This document shows, piece by piece, positions 32,397 through 43,869 of a stretch of DNA of 64,000 nucleotides. The position numbers and the translations under genes are program-made. Each line of letters begins with the position of its first letter. Position 1 is the stretch's first letter. The notes below the pieces were generated by a model. The model was given only the letters and a program-made list of their open reading frames with translations, made no database searches and was not told the DNA's origin. This DNA comes from Amylostereum areolatum (taxonomy: Eukaryota; Basidiomycota; Agaricomycetes; Russulales; Stereaceae): positions 186,001 through 250,000 of the forward strand of contig SAXG01000069.1 in assembly GCA_012932865.1 (NCBI GenBank), written 5' to 3'.

Positions 32397-32950
32397 TGTG
32401 ACGACACGCGTCAATAGCCCCTATCTTTTTCCTCAAAGGGACTTTCGACCTTTTCATTTTGTTACGACGGTGGAAGGACATTGTTTTGGACTGGGGATTA
32501 TGACTGGGTTGGTCACGTGACTAAGCACGTGTTTCTCTTCACATGACGTATCACCTGATTTCAGACTTTGGAACTCTGCTTACATGCACAGCATAGAATC
32601 AGCGCACAGGATTGGTAGAATACAATTACTGTACTTAAGATATTATGTGGGTCAAGGGGCTCTGAAGTGGGTCACCCTAGTAGTATAAAAGGAGTGCATG
32701 TAGCGAGCCTAGTCCTCATCTCAACCTCTTGGTCTTTAGACTAGGTAAGCAGCATTTCTACTGTATCTTAGAACTGTGACTAATGCTAAACTTGGTCTTT
32801 GGACTAGTCATTTGCGGTGCCTAAGTAGTGCCCCTGCGACTTTGCGCGCTGACCTGTGTAGTCGCGCTCGAGGAGGTTGACTTCGAGTTTCTTTCTTATT
32901 TTATTGTGTGTTGTTGTCGTTGTCAGCACGTGATCGACTCCATCATCACA
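32397..32950 (+). repeat. Element E 3' LTR (554 bp)
   Basis: Same length as the 5' LTR and about 98 % identical by eye; the differences are transitions. Followed by the GGGTC duplication. Confidence 0.94.
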
Positions 32951-32955
32951 GGGTC

Positions 32956-35077
32956 GGCGATAGATTCTAATTCTTTGTAAGGATCACGATGAGGAGAACA
33001 AACCCTCCAAAGTCTAAGTGATCAGCATTGATTCTTCAGATGAAGATGAGGAGGTCAAGGTCAAGAAAGAGGCAAATGGAAAGATAAAGTCTGTTGTTCT
33101 TCTGTGTACTTCCCCTTATGCTAACTTCAAGTTTAGCACTCGTGGTATCAAACACATCATCACTAACAGAGCTGAGGTTGTTATCGAGAGGCGTAAGAAA
33201 GTGTATGTCTCACTTAGTATATATCTTATGAGGGTTTGACTGACAGAATATATGTGCTATTAGCCGGGAGGACACTCCCCACCCCGTCTAGGCTGACTCT
33301 GGCAATGATGATGATGCCTCTGAAGACGATGAGACGGATGTGGATGTAAAGAAGACTAATGCCAAGGGTGTTAAATCTCTAGTCGACGATGAAGCCGAAG
33401 AGTCGATGGATGAGCCCATGGATGTTGATTTGGATGCTGACTCTGACGGCAACCTAAAGGGCTTTATCGTCTCTGAGGACGAGTTGGAGTGTGTACTCCT
33501 GCTATTGTGGATTAGATTATAACTAATTGGAATGGCTTGCAGGACTGTACAGCCAAAGAAGTTGCGCAAGAGGACGGCTGCTAATAATGAGCGTGATGAG
33601 AAGCTGTATGTTGAAATCAACTTTCTAATCATGATTCCTACTTACACATTTCCTACCAGCGCAGCACGGGCAGTCAAAGAGGCTAAGTCTGACAAAGGCA
33701 AGGGCCAGCCTGATGGCAATGCTATTTTGGGCATGAAGTGTTTGGTCCAACAAAACAAGACCGCGGCTAGCAAAGGGATGGCTGTTGCAACGGAGAGTGA
33801 TGAGGAGGAGAACATCAAGAAGCCAGACCAGGATTCAGCGAGTGAGGAGGACAACGAGGAAGAGCAGCCACAGTATGTTTCATATTGTTACTCTAGGACC
33901 ATGAACTCACGTACATTCAGGTGCTACTATAATAGCAAGGATATGCAGAGTCATCTCGAAAAAGGTTGTTGGAACAATGTTTTCAGCTATACCACGTGAG
34001 TTTACCACATTTGTTTCCCGTGTGCCTAAAAGCTTATATATGTTAGGGCCGTCAATTGTACAGGTACCTTCCAGGAGACGGCTTACGGGTTTGAAAACTT
34101 GGAGTGGGACATGTGGAACGAGTATGACATTGAGTGAGTGACTCCCCTAATACACATTTGTATCATTCTAACGAGGTATAAGTCAAATCATGGAAACTGT
34201 GTGCTATCGTGGCAGCGAGGAAGAGAAGCTCATCAGCCCTGCGTTTGGTGATCCCAGGGAGTGCAGCCTGCAGAAGCTAGGAGGTCGTGCAGGCAGTTTA
34301 ATTCTGTGTACCAAGGGTACTCCTGTGCTCCTCTTTGAGCCCATGTGGGTCATCCAGAGCAACTTGGAGGTGGATTCCTTACAGCTCACCTCAGACAAGC
34401 TGCGAGGATTCAAGGCAATCTATGGTACTGCTGCATATTAGCACTCAGAGCGTTGGAAAGCCTTCTTGGCCACTTCCTTCAAGAAGCGCAACCTCGGCTA
34501 CTACACCAACCCGGAGGGATTTGTCTCATTTTCAACCAAGTGGGCCGAGATATCGAGGATTCAGGAAGCCAGTATGTGACTGATATCTTATAGGTTCATT
34601 CGGTCGTATCGATGTCATACTGTTGACAGAAGTTGAGGATGAGCCTACCATAGGCCAGTCTAACCTTTTCAGCAAGGCCATTGCCAAACAAGGTGGGCGG
34701 TCTAAGCCTACTCCCGGGCTTTCCAATCTGCTTCAACGCCGTGCTTTGAGTGCAGAGGAGATAGGTAAATAGTTTATACTGAACGTGCTACACGATCTTG
34801 CTGACTCGAGCGTATTTCAGTTCCGGTTTGGGATGCCCGCAAACTCTACAAGAAGGGCTACACTGGAAAGTATCCTAAGCTTAGCGACATGCTCACTGCC
34901 AAGGGAAAAGCCAAGCTTCCACTCTGAACAGGCAACTTACCGCCGCATGCTCTCATCATGTGCTTGTACACCGCGTCTCTCTATACTGCAAAGGATAAGG
35001 ATGGCAAGGGATCCTTGGAGATGGCAAGCCTCAACTTGTCAGGTGCTGTTATAATTGCGTCTCCGGTTGGCATCTAG
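32956..35077 (+). pseudogene. Multi-exon host gene, 3' part
   Basis: After element E the interrupted intron ends with CTAAT and TGTAAG at about 32977; the next exon (DHDEENKPSKV.. VISIDSSDEDEEVKVKKE) continues the acidic/basic protein. Further exons: DSGNDDDASEDDETDVDVKK (about 33294), KGFIVSEDELE, KLRKRTAANNERDEKL (33550), ASKGMAVATESDEEEN (33766), a more globular C-terminal region (AYGFENLEWDMWNEYDIE; GSEEEKLISPAFGDPREC; LGYYTNPEGFVSFSTKW) and a last exon ending at 35077. In-frame TAA near 33017, TAG near 33288 and 34439 and TGA near 34927 sit where CAA, CAG and CGA codons would fit. Family not recognised. Confidence 0.55.
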
Positions 35078-35465
35078 GTCTGTTTCTGTGGTATCCCTGC
35101 TTCCTCCCAAACATCTGTATGCTCCCTTGCTCCTATCTCTTCTCAACTTACCATATATTTTGCCTATCCATGACTGCTAACATCACGTCCTTTATGCCTC
35201 ACACACCGCTTAATATTTCTCCTTCTTCATTGCTGCACTTCCAATCTTCTATCATGCCACCAAGTCTCTTATGCACCAGAAAATTACAACTACACCGTAC
35301 CATTTAGAGTGTTTGGTACAATTAAACTTCAATTGACGGTTGCCTGACCACTACTTCAAATCAAGACGGTTGATTTTCCAAAAAAGTGACCGTGAGAAAC
35401 TGTCAGTTTTGGACGTCACAATCTCCATTGTTTGACACTTATAGTCTCCTATCTTGTACGCTGTC
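35078..35465. other. Intergenic region
   Basis: 388 bp of AT-rich sequence between the pseudogene and the next gene. No coding frame, TATA box or repeat recognised. Confidence 0.5.
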
Positions 35466-36445
35466 ATGGAAGGTATGTTGTTCTTCTAATCTTTATCGCT
35501 ATATACTGACGAGGAGAAGACGAGCTATACAATCTTGAAGATCTTAGGACATGGATATGGCAGAAGGAGAAGCCCGATGATGCTGAAGAACAGCTAGAAG
35601 CATACAGCAATATCGCCCTTGAACTTCCTTTCAATATGTTAGCAAGTACTCGCAAAGCCCGCCATTCTCCTGTATATGAGGCCGTTGTGTCCAACATCCT
35701 GATCAAGAGGCTGGATGGGTGGCTTGAGGGCTATTTTGAATATCCCCTCAGATTTCATGAAGTCATTGCCAAGACACACTCAGTCATTGGAGGATGGTTT
35801 GTCCTCCACCTGCTGCTCTCTCTAGGAGAGACTCCCCCACCTTGGATTCTCGATACCCTTGAACTGTACTGTGAAGTACACCATAGCTCCACTATCTTCT
35901 CCTACCTTATTTGGGAGTGCGGTTCTGAGGTGCAGGTCCACGGTCCACAGCCAAATCACAATGCGAACATCCACACCAGCGTCTGCTTCATCCATCCAAC
36001 TACCCATCTAAAAATTGATGTCAAGTGCACTTCTTCTGGTGCCGCTGAACTGCCTATCCTGTCTGGTGGTGGAACTCACCTGATGAACTTCATATCCTCA
36101 TCCAAGATGGTCTGTGCTTATCCAGACCTCACATTCACAAACATGGCAATATTTCCATCTTTATTCAATCGGAAAGATATCAGTCCAGCAGTCTTACTCG
36201 CATTGGAGCGAGGGATCACACTTTTCACCCACGGACATGGCAAGAAGATCCCATCATCACACTGTTATCACGAGCTGCGTACATTTGCAGACAGTTTCTG
36301 TGCACGAATCCAGTACGATCTTATGAGGAAAACTGAAGATGAAGACCAGCAGTTCTGGAACGTACAGACGAGATGGAAATTTGGAGGACTATGCAGCTGC
36401 TCGCAAAACAGGAGTGAATCTACCCTGGTGGCTGTACCAGCTTGA
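35466..36445 (+). CDS. F-box-like family paralogue 3
   Basis: Two exons: ATGGAAG at 35466-35472, a 47-nt intron (35473-35519, donor GTATGT, branch CTGAC), then 35520-36445. The spliced product is about 310 residues (MEDELYNLEDLRTWIWQKEK..). The central motif THLMNFISSSKMVCAYPDLTFTNMAI matches STLLMNFITANTLYVSYPNFTLKGIAI of the gene at 862, so it belongs to the same local family, although the N-terminal helix region is more diverged and I see no convincing F-box. Frame intact. Function unknown; ubiquitin-ligase adaptor role only by analogy. Confidence 0.65.
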
Positions 36446-36990
36446 ATAGAATGTGCGTATGTCAAGTTCATTTCTTTAGTCATGGTCTAAATCTATGGTA
36501 GTGCCAACTTGTAGAAGACAGGTCATTTATTATGTTCATTTGTAAAGATTGTATATGCAGTACAGTCTCTATATAACTGTAACGAGATTGTCCTCAAATC
36601 TCCATATCATTTGGATGAGGGAGTCTGTCCTGAGAATATATTAGATAAGCTAGACTTACCTTCCTGCACGAGGCGGGGAGGTTTCTGCCTCCTCCCTTAC
36701 CGCTAGCCATGATACATGCTATATCAAAATATCAGTCACGCTACTCCACACCAATCTCTACCTTGTGGCTTACACTCTATTTGGCCATAGGGCTAATGGC
36801 CATAGGGTCCCAGGCCATAAAGTCAGCCATTGCGATACAGAGTCTTATCCATATGAGTTTTGCCATTGCTATGGGTGTCATTATAACGCTAGTAGCAAAA
36901 CTTCACCTCTTACAAAGTCGACATCGATTATCTTACATTAGAGCTAGATGGTGTCCTAAACATATAGGAGGTGGCCTATATGTGTGGTGA
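36446..36990. other. Gene-free stretch before the Helitron
   Basis: About 545 bp. A short open frame at 36709-36990 has no homology I recognise and no promoter or intron support. The 5' end of the Helitron (expected to start TC) probably lies here, but I cannot fix it. Confidence 0.4.
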
Positions 36991-38164
36991 TATGATGAAC
37001 TTAAGAAATATAACATCAGTCCAAATGTGCTATATCTTGATGACACTGCATTTGTTTTCTCTGGGCATTACACCAGTAAACAGCAGGCAAAGTTCAATGA
37101 GCTCAATGAGAATCTCTATACATTTGCACCTTTGAACACCTTGAAGAATCTCACAAGGGCTCAACTGCGAAGTGTTTGTTCAATACATAACATACACATT
37201 GGTGCAGGAGGATATATAGTTGAGAATATAAAGGAACTTTTGCTTCAACATGAGAAAGACAGCAATGCACGGTGTCTTGCATGCAAGGAGTGTGTATTTG
37301 TATTCAAATATGTCTCAAAACATCGAGGTTCTATAGAGTGTATGCGTAAAATGTGTGCAAAACATCTCCCTGCAGTCAAAGTTGCAGATATGCGTATAGC
37401 TGGAAAAACCCCACCTGTTGTTAGCGCACAGCCAAAGGCAGGTGGTAATAAGATAAAGAGTCAGAAGGTACCTGAACGTGCCAGGAAAAAGAAGTTGCAA
37501 ACAATATCTGGACCATCGACGGCTGCCTTCCCACCTGAGCCACCATCTAATACAACAATGGAAGGTATCATTTGAGAATACTGTCAAGACTTGGATCCTG
37601 AGAATATACTCGAAGAAGGATGTGCTGTTTGTGGAAGTTTAGCAATATAGCGATAAAGTGGACATTCTCAAAGACTCAACCAATACTGTGACACGGAGAG
37701 AACGATACTCTGAGAGAGAGCTTATACAATCTGTTGAGGGTCCTGTTCTTGCATCAGGCTGCTCCAAAGTATGTGAACCTTGCGGAAAGAAACTAGACAA
37801 GAATGAGATACCTGCTCTTGCGTTGGTTAATGGTAACTGGATTGGTGATGTACCGCCAGAGCTGCAAAATTTGCGCTATGCTGAGAAGATGATGATATCT
37901 AGGGTGTGCCACAACTACTGTGTAGTAAAGGTGGAGAAATCAGGAATGCACAAAATGCGAGCCAATGCAATCATGTTCTCTGTCCCAATGCCCAAAGTAT
38001 TCAATGTGTTGCCACCTAGAGCTCAGGAGTTAGATGAAGTATTAGCTTATATCTACATTGGGCCCAGCAAGCCCACAGAGATAGATAACAAGCGCACACC
38101 CATGTTTATTTGGAGGAATAAGGTCAAGGAAGCTTTGGAATGGCTAAAACTCAACCACTGCAAT
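36991..38164 (+). pseudogene. Helitron protein, N-terminal region (DUF6570-like)
   Basis: Frame from about 36991 (YDELKKYNISPNVLYLDD..) to 37575, a break with stops up to about 37650, then 37658-38164: ALVNGNWIGDVPPELQNLRYAEKMMISRVCHNYCVVKV, ANAIMFSVPMPKVFNVLPP, LDEVLAYIYIGPSKPTE, ALEWLKLNHCN. This block is characteristic of the DUF6570 region found N-terminal to Helitron Rep in mushrooms. The SAP-like helix (LNTLKNLTRAQLRSVCSIHNI) precedes it. Interrupted by a solo LTR at 38165 and resumes as YSDLTISYDNL. Confidence 0.75.
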
Positions 38165-38470
38165 TGTCACGGTTCGCCCTTTTGCTTCGCTTTTTCCTTG
38201 CTTTCTCGCGCTATCTGATCTCACACCTGTGGATCAATCCCCTTTGATGGCATCGCTGATGTGCCCCTTGGTCTGTGCACATCCCCTCCCTAGTATATAT
38301 AGCTGGCCTGCATGTATCTAGTTCCTTAGTCTTTCCTCCTAGTCTTTACTGGCTTAGAGTGCAATATATTATTCTTCCCTTGTTTCCTGATCTTCCCTTC
38401 CCTTGAGCCACTGCCTGTGTCACGACTTAGAAGGCTATTGGATGCATTTCTTAGTCGGTCGTTCTTGACA
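38165..38470 (+). repeat. Solo LTR-like insertion (306 bp) in the Helitron gene
   Basis: TGTCACGG .. CTTGACA with TATATATAG at about 38294. Removing it joins LNHCN with YSDLTISYDNL in frame, as expected for the Helitron protein. AAT flanks both sides (5' GCAAT, 3' AATTATAG), so the duplication is 3-4 bp or partly lost. No internal genes. Confidence 0.75.
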
Positions 38471-40516
38471 AATTATAGCGACCTCACAATTTCTTATGAC
38501 AATCTGAATGCCTATCCTGAGGACTCTCTACCTGTAATGATAGACTATCGCCTACCGCCGAAACATAAGGATTCTAAGGATAAGCCTGTCAATTCCGCTG
38601 AAGAAGAGGAGGGTGTGGACGATGGAGACTGTCCATTTGTTGTTCATACACTGACGGAATCCCAACTAGGCAACAAAACAACCAAGCAATTGAAGGCATT
38701 AGCAGTGAAACATCTCACAGATGGGCATTCTGCCTTAGGTATCGGCCACGAGAGTGTTTCGGAGTCTCTGTACCAGAATCCCCAACTCTACCCCCAAGCA
38801 TTTCCTTGGTTGTTTCCATATGGTCTGGGTGGTATTGAGAATGCAAATGGAAAGTCGAAGGTGTCTGATGCTGCACGTAAAAAGGCCCTACTTATGTATC
38901 ATGATAAGTGATTCCAGAGGGAAGCTATGTTTCCTCTCGTAGCACTAAATTATCTACAAGTCAAGGGTAGCGTTACCGGTGGGTTTGTGACAGCAAAACG
39001 GAGTCAGTTTCCAAAGATTGCCGACAAACTGTTGAATCTAGATGTCGCTGTGCTTTCTGATCTTGTGGCTAGGTTAGAGAGAGATGAACATGTAAAGCCA
39101 GCCACTCAAGCAGAAAAGGAGTGCTATGAAGTTATCAATGATCTGGACTCGGTTGCACACCACGTTCAAGGGTCACGGACGAGTCGTAAGTATATGAGGA
39201 ATGAAATCTGGGCATTAATCTCCTATCTCAGTGCACCATCTTGGTTCATCACATTTGCACCCGCTGATGTTAAGCACCCAATAGCATTGTATTTTGCCCA
39301 ACAAGATCAGACATTGTATCCAATGTCATACTCTAATAGCGAGGGATACTGTTTGATTGCAAACAATCCAGTAGCAGGTGCTCGGTTTTTTAAGTTTATG
39401 GTGGAGATGTTCTTGAAACATGTGCTAGCTGTTGGATCTGAACATAGAGGACTTTATGGCGATACCGCAGCATATTATGGTACAGTCGAGGAGCAAGGAC
39501 GTCTTACTTTGCACCTACATATGCTCATCTGGATAGCAAATGCTCTAACTCCCCAAGAGATACGGGACAGAATCATGGATGAGAAGTCAGACTCCCAAAA
39601 AGCCATGGTTGAATACCTGGAGGGTGTTCATTGTGGTGAGTTTATAGGGACTGATATGGCTGGAATGCAAAGGAAGTTGGAAGAGAAGTATGATAAGGAT
39701 CCCAAACAGTTTGATCCCACTTACACGCTTCCAGTATCTCCTCCCAATCAATGTACTACTCACCAAGACAACTTGAAAGATGATTGTGAGCAATGTACCA
39801 CATTGCGAGATTGGAGGAATCAGTTTAGAGATACAACAAATAAACTCTTGTACCGTTCTAACAAGCACAACTGCCATGCAGGGTGCACAAGTGCCAAATA
39901 TCCAGCTTGTAAATCACGGTTTCCAAGAGAATTGCATGAGGAGACTCTTGTTGATCCCGATAGTGGAAGTCTGCGTCTGAAAAAGGGTGAGAAATAGCTG
40001 AATACATTCTCTCCTGTATTAGCTTATGTGTCTAGATATAACACCGACATTACGAGCTTGCTTTCAGGGACTGCAATCAAGTCAATCATAGCATATGTTA
40101 CAGATTACATCACAAAAACTCCCCTACGAACACACGTTATGTTTGAGATAATGAAAGGAGTGCTCAATCGGTCATCAGAGCTGATCAATGGAACTGAAGA
40201 CCACATAGTGAAGGCCCGCCGGCTCATGGTGCGCATTGTAAATGCACTATCTGCCAAACTAGAGATGGGTGGACCAATGGCATTGGCATATATTCTTGGC
40301 CATCCCGATCACTACACAAGTCACAAGTTTAAGACATTCTTTTGGAAGTCGTATACAAATGAAGTAAGGAAGGATTGGAATATTCTCAACGCAGAGGACA
40401 CTGCACATGAAAAGGTTGTTGTTCAGGTTGTCAATGACCAGGTTGTCAGCATATCTCCTGTACAAGACTACATATATCGTCCCACAGAGTTCCGGTCCAT
40501 GTGCCTCTATGACTGA
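38471..40516 (+). pseudogene. Helitron Rep (HUH) region
   Basis: Homology runs from YSDLTISYDNL through FPWLFPYGLGGI (about 38805), a stop at 38909, FITFAPADVKHPIALYF (39244), and the HUH motif in GRLTLHLHMLIW (about 39496-39531). After TAG at 39995 a second segment holds the catalytic Tyr motif AYVTDYITK (about 40090-40116). Rep would nick and join DNA in rolling-circle transposition. The breaks at 38909 and 39995 make this copy inactive. Confidence 0.85.
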
Positions 40517-40534
40517 GTTCGACTGGTTACCAAA

Positions 40535-41092
40535 GTGTCCATCAAGTCTCTCAATCGAAATCAGAAGAATAATGATAGTATGGAGGTGGAAGTTGATAAT
40601 GTTCAAGACACTGTTACGGATGATACATATTTACAAAAGACTACACAGATGGACATTGATCCAATATATGACTTGGATGAGACTATGATAGATGATATGG
40701 AACCTAGCCATAAAATTAGTGGGGGTGGATATGGTGACTCTGACACCGAATGGAGTAGTGGCTCCACAGTAGTAGATGAGAATGATGAAGAATATGCCCC
40801 TACTAACAATGATAGTGATGAGGAGTGTGACTCAGATGATGAGGGTGAGAAAGGAGAGACAAAAAAAAGAGGAAAGAAGCGTCCCAGCTTCCTACAAAAT
40901 CATCCTCAGAGGACAACTCATACTGTGAAAGAATGTTCTGAAGTAAATGCTAAGGTACCAACATTTGTAGGGAGGATTCCTCCACGAGCAGACCAAGGCA
41001 ATTATGAGGACTACTGTTTGACTATGTTGACTTTGTTTAAACCATGGAGAGAAGGGGCTGACTTAAAAGAGATGGAGCAGACTTGGGAATAG
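40535..41092 (+). pseudogene. Helitron linker region, acidic
   Basis: Acidic and Asp/Glu-rich stretch, a basic patch (KKRGKKRPSFL), then VPTFVGRIPPRADQGNYEDYC and TLFKPWREGADLK, a block usual between Rep and helicase in fungal Helitrons. A stop at 41090 separates it from the helicase segments. Confidence 0.65.
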
Positions 41093-43298
41093 GTGTTCCA
41101 GACACACACATTCTCCTCTCGACAGAAAAACATCATGAAATTTATGCAAATCTATTATGAGTGTAATGATGCCCGTGATGACTTTGCTGCACAGTGTCGC
41201 TCACAAAGGGCTGACTTTGACCACCCTGTAATGGGCCGGCATGCAGACCATCTTGATGCAGACCGTACTGAATATCAAGTGACAGGAAGTCTAGAGGCAG
41301 AGCAGTTTATGGAGAAGGTAGAGTTATTGTGGGAGGACATGGGGCAAGGTACTTTGAACAAGGAGGTTCAGATGCAGCAGATAGAGAATGTAATTGAGAG
41401 GAGTGGATAGATGAATAATCCTGAACATCCCACAGCGCAAGTAGAGAAAGAGTTTGTATATAGAGATAGACAGACAGGAAATGGTTGGACAAATGTTCTT
41501 GCTACAGCAAAGGAGGCAAAGATAACAGCTCGACAGAATGCTCTGATGGAGGAATCAAACAATAAAAATAAAGGGCCAAACCAGAACGGCAATTATCCAA
41601 CTTACGAGGTCAATGAAGTCAAAACTGTGAATTTGGAGTATCTGACACAGAATTTCAAGGCGGGTAAGCCCAAAGATCGCAAAATGATGGAAAATGTGAT
41701 TGCTAGGTTTACCTTGAATGAGGAGCAATGCAGGGCATTTAGGATCATTGTGAATCACTCTATACACCCATGTCTAGATCAGCTGAAGATGCATCTAGGT
41801 GGAATGGCAGGTACGAGAAAGTCTCAGGTCATCAAGGCCTAGAAGTACTTCTTTGAGCAGCAAGGGCATCCACATTGTTTTATGATATTGGCTCCAACAG
41901 GGTCGGCTACTGCACTGGTTTCTGGATCAATGTATCACTCAGTGTTGGGCTTTAGATGGGAAAGTGCAGATGAAAATGGTTCTTCTAGTGTGAATGACAC
42001 ACCAAAGTCATTGAACAATATCAGAGATAGACTGCGAGGTGTGAAGTATGTGTTTATAGATGAAATATCCATGATCGACTGTGGAGACCTCTATCTCATT
42101 AGCTCACAAATGAGTAAAGCACTACAAAATGAAGACCTTGCCTTTGACGGATTGAACTTGATCATGGCCGGAGATTTTGCTCAGCTCCCACCTGTAAGTG
42201 CAAAGGGCCCGGCACTTTATAGTCATACCATATCTACTTTAAAAAGTACTACCAATGCTGTGCGAGAGCAAAAGAGGAGTATTGGTAAAGCAATATGGCA
42301 CCAGTTCACTGTCGTTGTAATTCTCCGACAAAACATGCGCCAAAAAACACAAAGTGAGGGTGATGCAAAGTTCCGCACCGTGCTTGAGAATCTGCGTTAC
42401 TGTAGCTGTACAGCTGATGATATACGGCTACTTGGGTCTCGGATTCCAGGATCTAACAATCCTGATGTTGACTTGACCAAGCCTGACTTTAGAAATATTT
42501 CAATTATTACAGGAATCAACTCTCATAGAGACAAAATCAATCAGATGGGCTGCACCCACTTTGTACAGGATACAAATCAAAGGTTGTCCAACTTTGTGTC
42601 TGTGGATAGATTTCAATCAACAGAGGGCAAGTCAAAAAAAGGAAAAGGAAAAACTGAGGTGGATCCTTTGAGGTTAGACAATAGGCTTACACCTGCCCTA
42701 CAGGACAGACTGAGACAACTCAGACCAGGTGTGACTGGGCACATACCTGGAACACTATCTCTATGTAAAGGAATGCCGGTTCTAATCAAGAAGAATGAGG
42801 CCACTGAACTGAATGTAACAAATGGGGCAGAAGGTGTTGTTAGCGGGTGGCAGGAATGTATCACAGAAGATAATCAACACCTGCTTGATGTCCTTACCAC
42901 TTAATGTGATCCCAATAGCAAAACAGTCTCAGCGTGTTAGATGTATTCTTCCAACCGATGAAGGGTTATGGATATCCAGACAGCAGGTGCCGGTCATTCC
43001 CAACTTTGCTATGACAGATTATACGTCACAAGGCAGAAAATGTCCATTCAATGTTGTAGACTTGGCTGAATGTCGGTCTCATTAATCTGTCTACACATGT
43101 CTTTCCAGAAGCTCTAGCCTAGAAGGTACAATTGTAATCCGACCTTGTAAGCCAAGGCTCATTCAGGGAGGGCTGTCTGGATATCTACGTCAAGAGTTTA
43201 GAGAGCTCAAATTGCTGGATGAGATAACCCAACTCAGATTTTATCACAATAAGAAAGCAAAGCTACTTACAGATGGGACACGACTTGGTGGGGAGTAG
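41093..43298 (+). pseudogene. Helitron Pif1-like helicase region
   Basis: Segments 41093-41410, 41411-41842, 41882-42904 and 42905-43298 follow one another with TAG breaks (41408, 41840) and a shift near 42900. Motif I reads GGMAGTRKSQ (about 41798), where the family has GTGKS, so the Walker A glycine is lost. Walker B YVFIDEISMI is at about 42047, GDFAQLPPV at about 42172, and TDYTSQGRKCPFNVVDL at about 43013. The C-terminal end LEGTIVIRP.. GGLSGYLRQEFRELKLLDEIT reaches TAG at 43296-43298. Confidence 0.85.
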
Positions 43299-43425
43299 GC
43301 CATTGCGAGCATGGCAGTACGGTCCCTCACATTTTTAGGTCCCAAGGTCAAAATTTTTGAACCTAGGTATTCAAGTCTTTTGTAGGCAGACTTCAAAGCA
43401 CAAATGCCATTTACATTGGATGCAG

Positions 43426-43836
43426 GAGCACGCAAGTGCTCATGCAATGTGTGTTGGGTGTGGGAGCGCGCAAGCGCTCACACTATTTTGTCCTGGATGC
43501 GGGAGCGCGCAAGCGCTCACACTATTTTGTACTAGATGTGGGAGCGCGCAAGTGCTCACGCCATTTGTGTTTGGTGTGGGAGCGCGCAAGTGCTCACACT
43601 ATTTTGTACTGGATGCAGGAGCGCGCAAGTGCTCACACTATTTTGTACTGGATGCGGGAGCGCTCACGCCATTTATGTGGGGTGTGGGAGTGTGCAAGCG
43701 CTCATATCATTTGTGTTGGGAGTGGGAGCGCGCAAGCGCTCACACTATTTTGTACTGGATGCGGGAGCATGCAAGTGCTCACACCATTTGTGTCAAGTGC
43801 GGGAACATGCAAGCGCTCACACTATTTGTGCTAGGG
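43426..43836 (+). repeat. Hairpin minisatellite at the Helitron 3' end (11 units of about 38 bp)
   Basis: Each unit has a 16-nt hairpin of type GAGCGC-GCAA-GCGCTC (6-bp stem, GCAA loop) and a 22-23 nt spacer such as acactattttgtactggatgc. Stem variants keep or wobble the pairing (GAGCAC/GTGCTC, GAGCAT/GTGCTC). Unit 7 lacks 8 nt of the hairpin. In units 2, 3, 5, 6, 9 and 11 the spacer has CTGG or CTAG about 12-13 nt after the hairpin, the layout of a Helitron terminator. Confidence 0.85.
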
Positions 43837-43869
43837 CTCCCAATTGTACAAATACGTGCACACCGTTAA

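Larger units (their letters stand above)
20571..32950 (+). mobile_element. Gypsy element E, chromodomain type, with element C nested
   Basis: Bounded by two 554-bp LTRs and by the duplication GGGTC (20566-20570 and 32951-32955). Internal order: leader, element C, C-terminal remnant of gag, protease, RT, RNase H, integrase, chromodomain. Most of gag is missing and element C stands in its place. The pol frame has TAG/TGA interruptions. The insertion lies in an intron of a host gene. The two LTRs differ at about eight sites, all transitions, so the insertion is not very recent. Confidence 0.93.
36991..43834 (+). mobile_element. Decayed autonomous Helitron
   Basis: Contains, in order on the plus strand, a DUF6570-like region, a Helitron_like_N/HUH Rep, and a Pif1-family helicase, then a hairpin minisatellite ending in CTAG at 43831-43834. 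That end fits a hairpin about 12 nt upstream of CTRR. Many frame breaks and a solo LTR inside show it is dead. The 5' limit is approximate. Confidence 0.85.

Noticed and set aside
36709..36990. 93-codon frame with hydrophobic stretches before the Helitron
   Set aside because: No homologue recognised, no neighbours or signals; chance frame in AT-rich sequence more likely.
43426..43836. CRISPR-like array
   Set aside because: Spacers are near-identical to one another rather than unique, the host is eukaryotic and no cas genes are present; it is a minisatellite at a Helitron end.
43357..43869. Long Cys-rich open frames across the hairpin array, for example a 170-codon frame
   Set aside because: The frame arises because the repeat lacks stops in all three plus frames; there is no promoter, intron or homology, so it is not called a gene.
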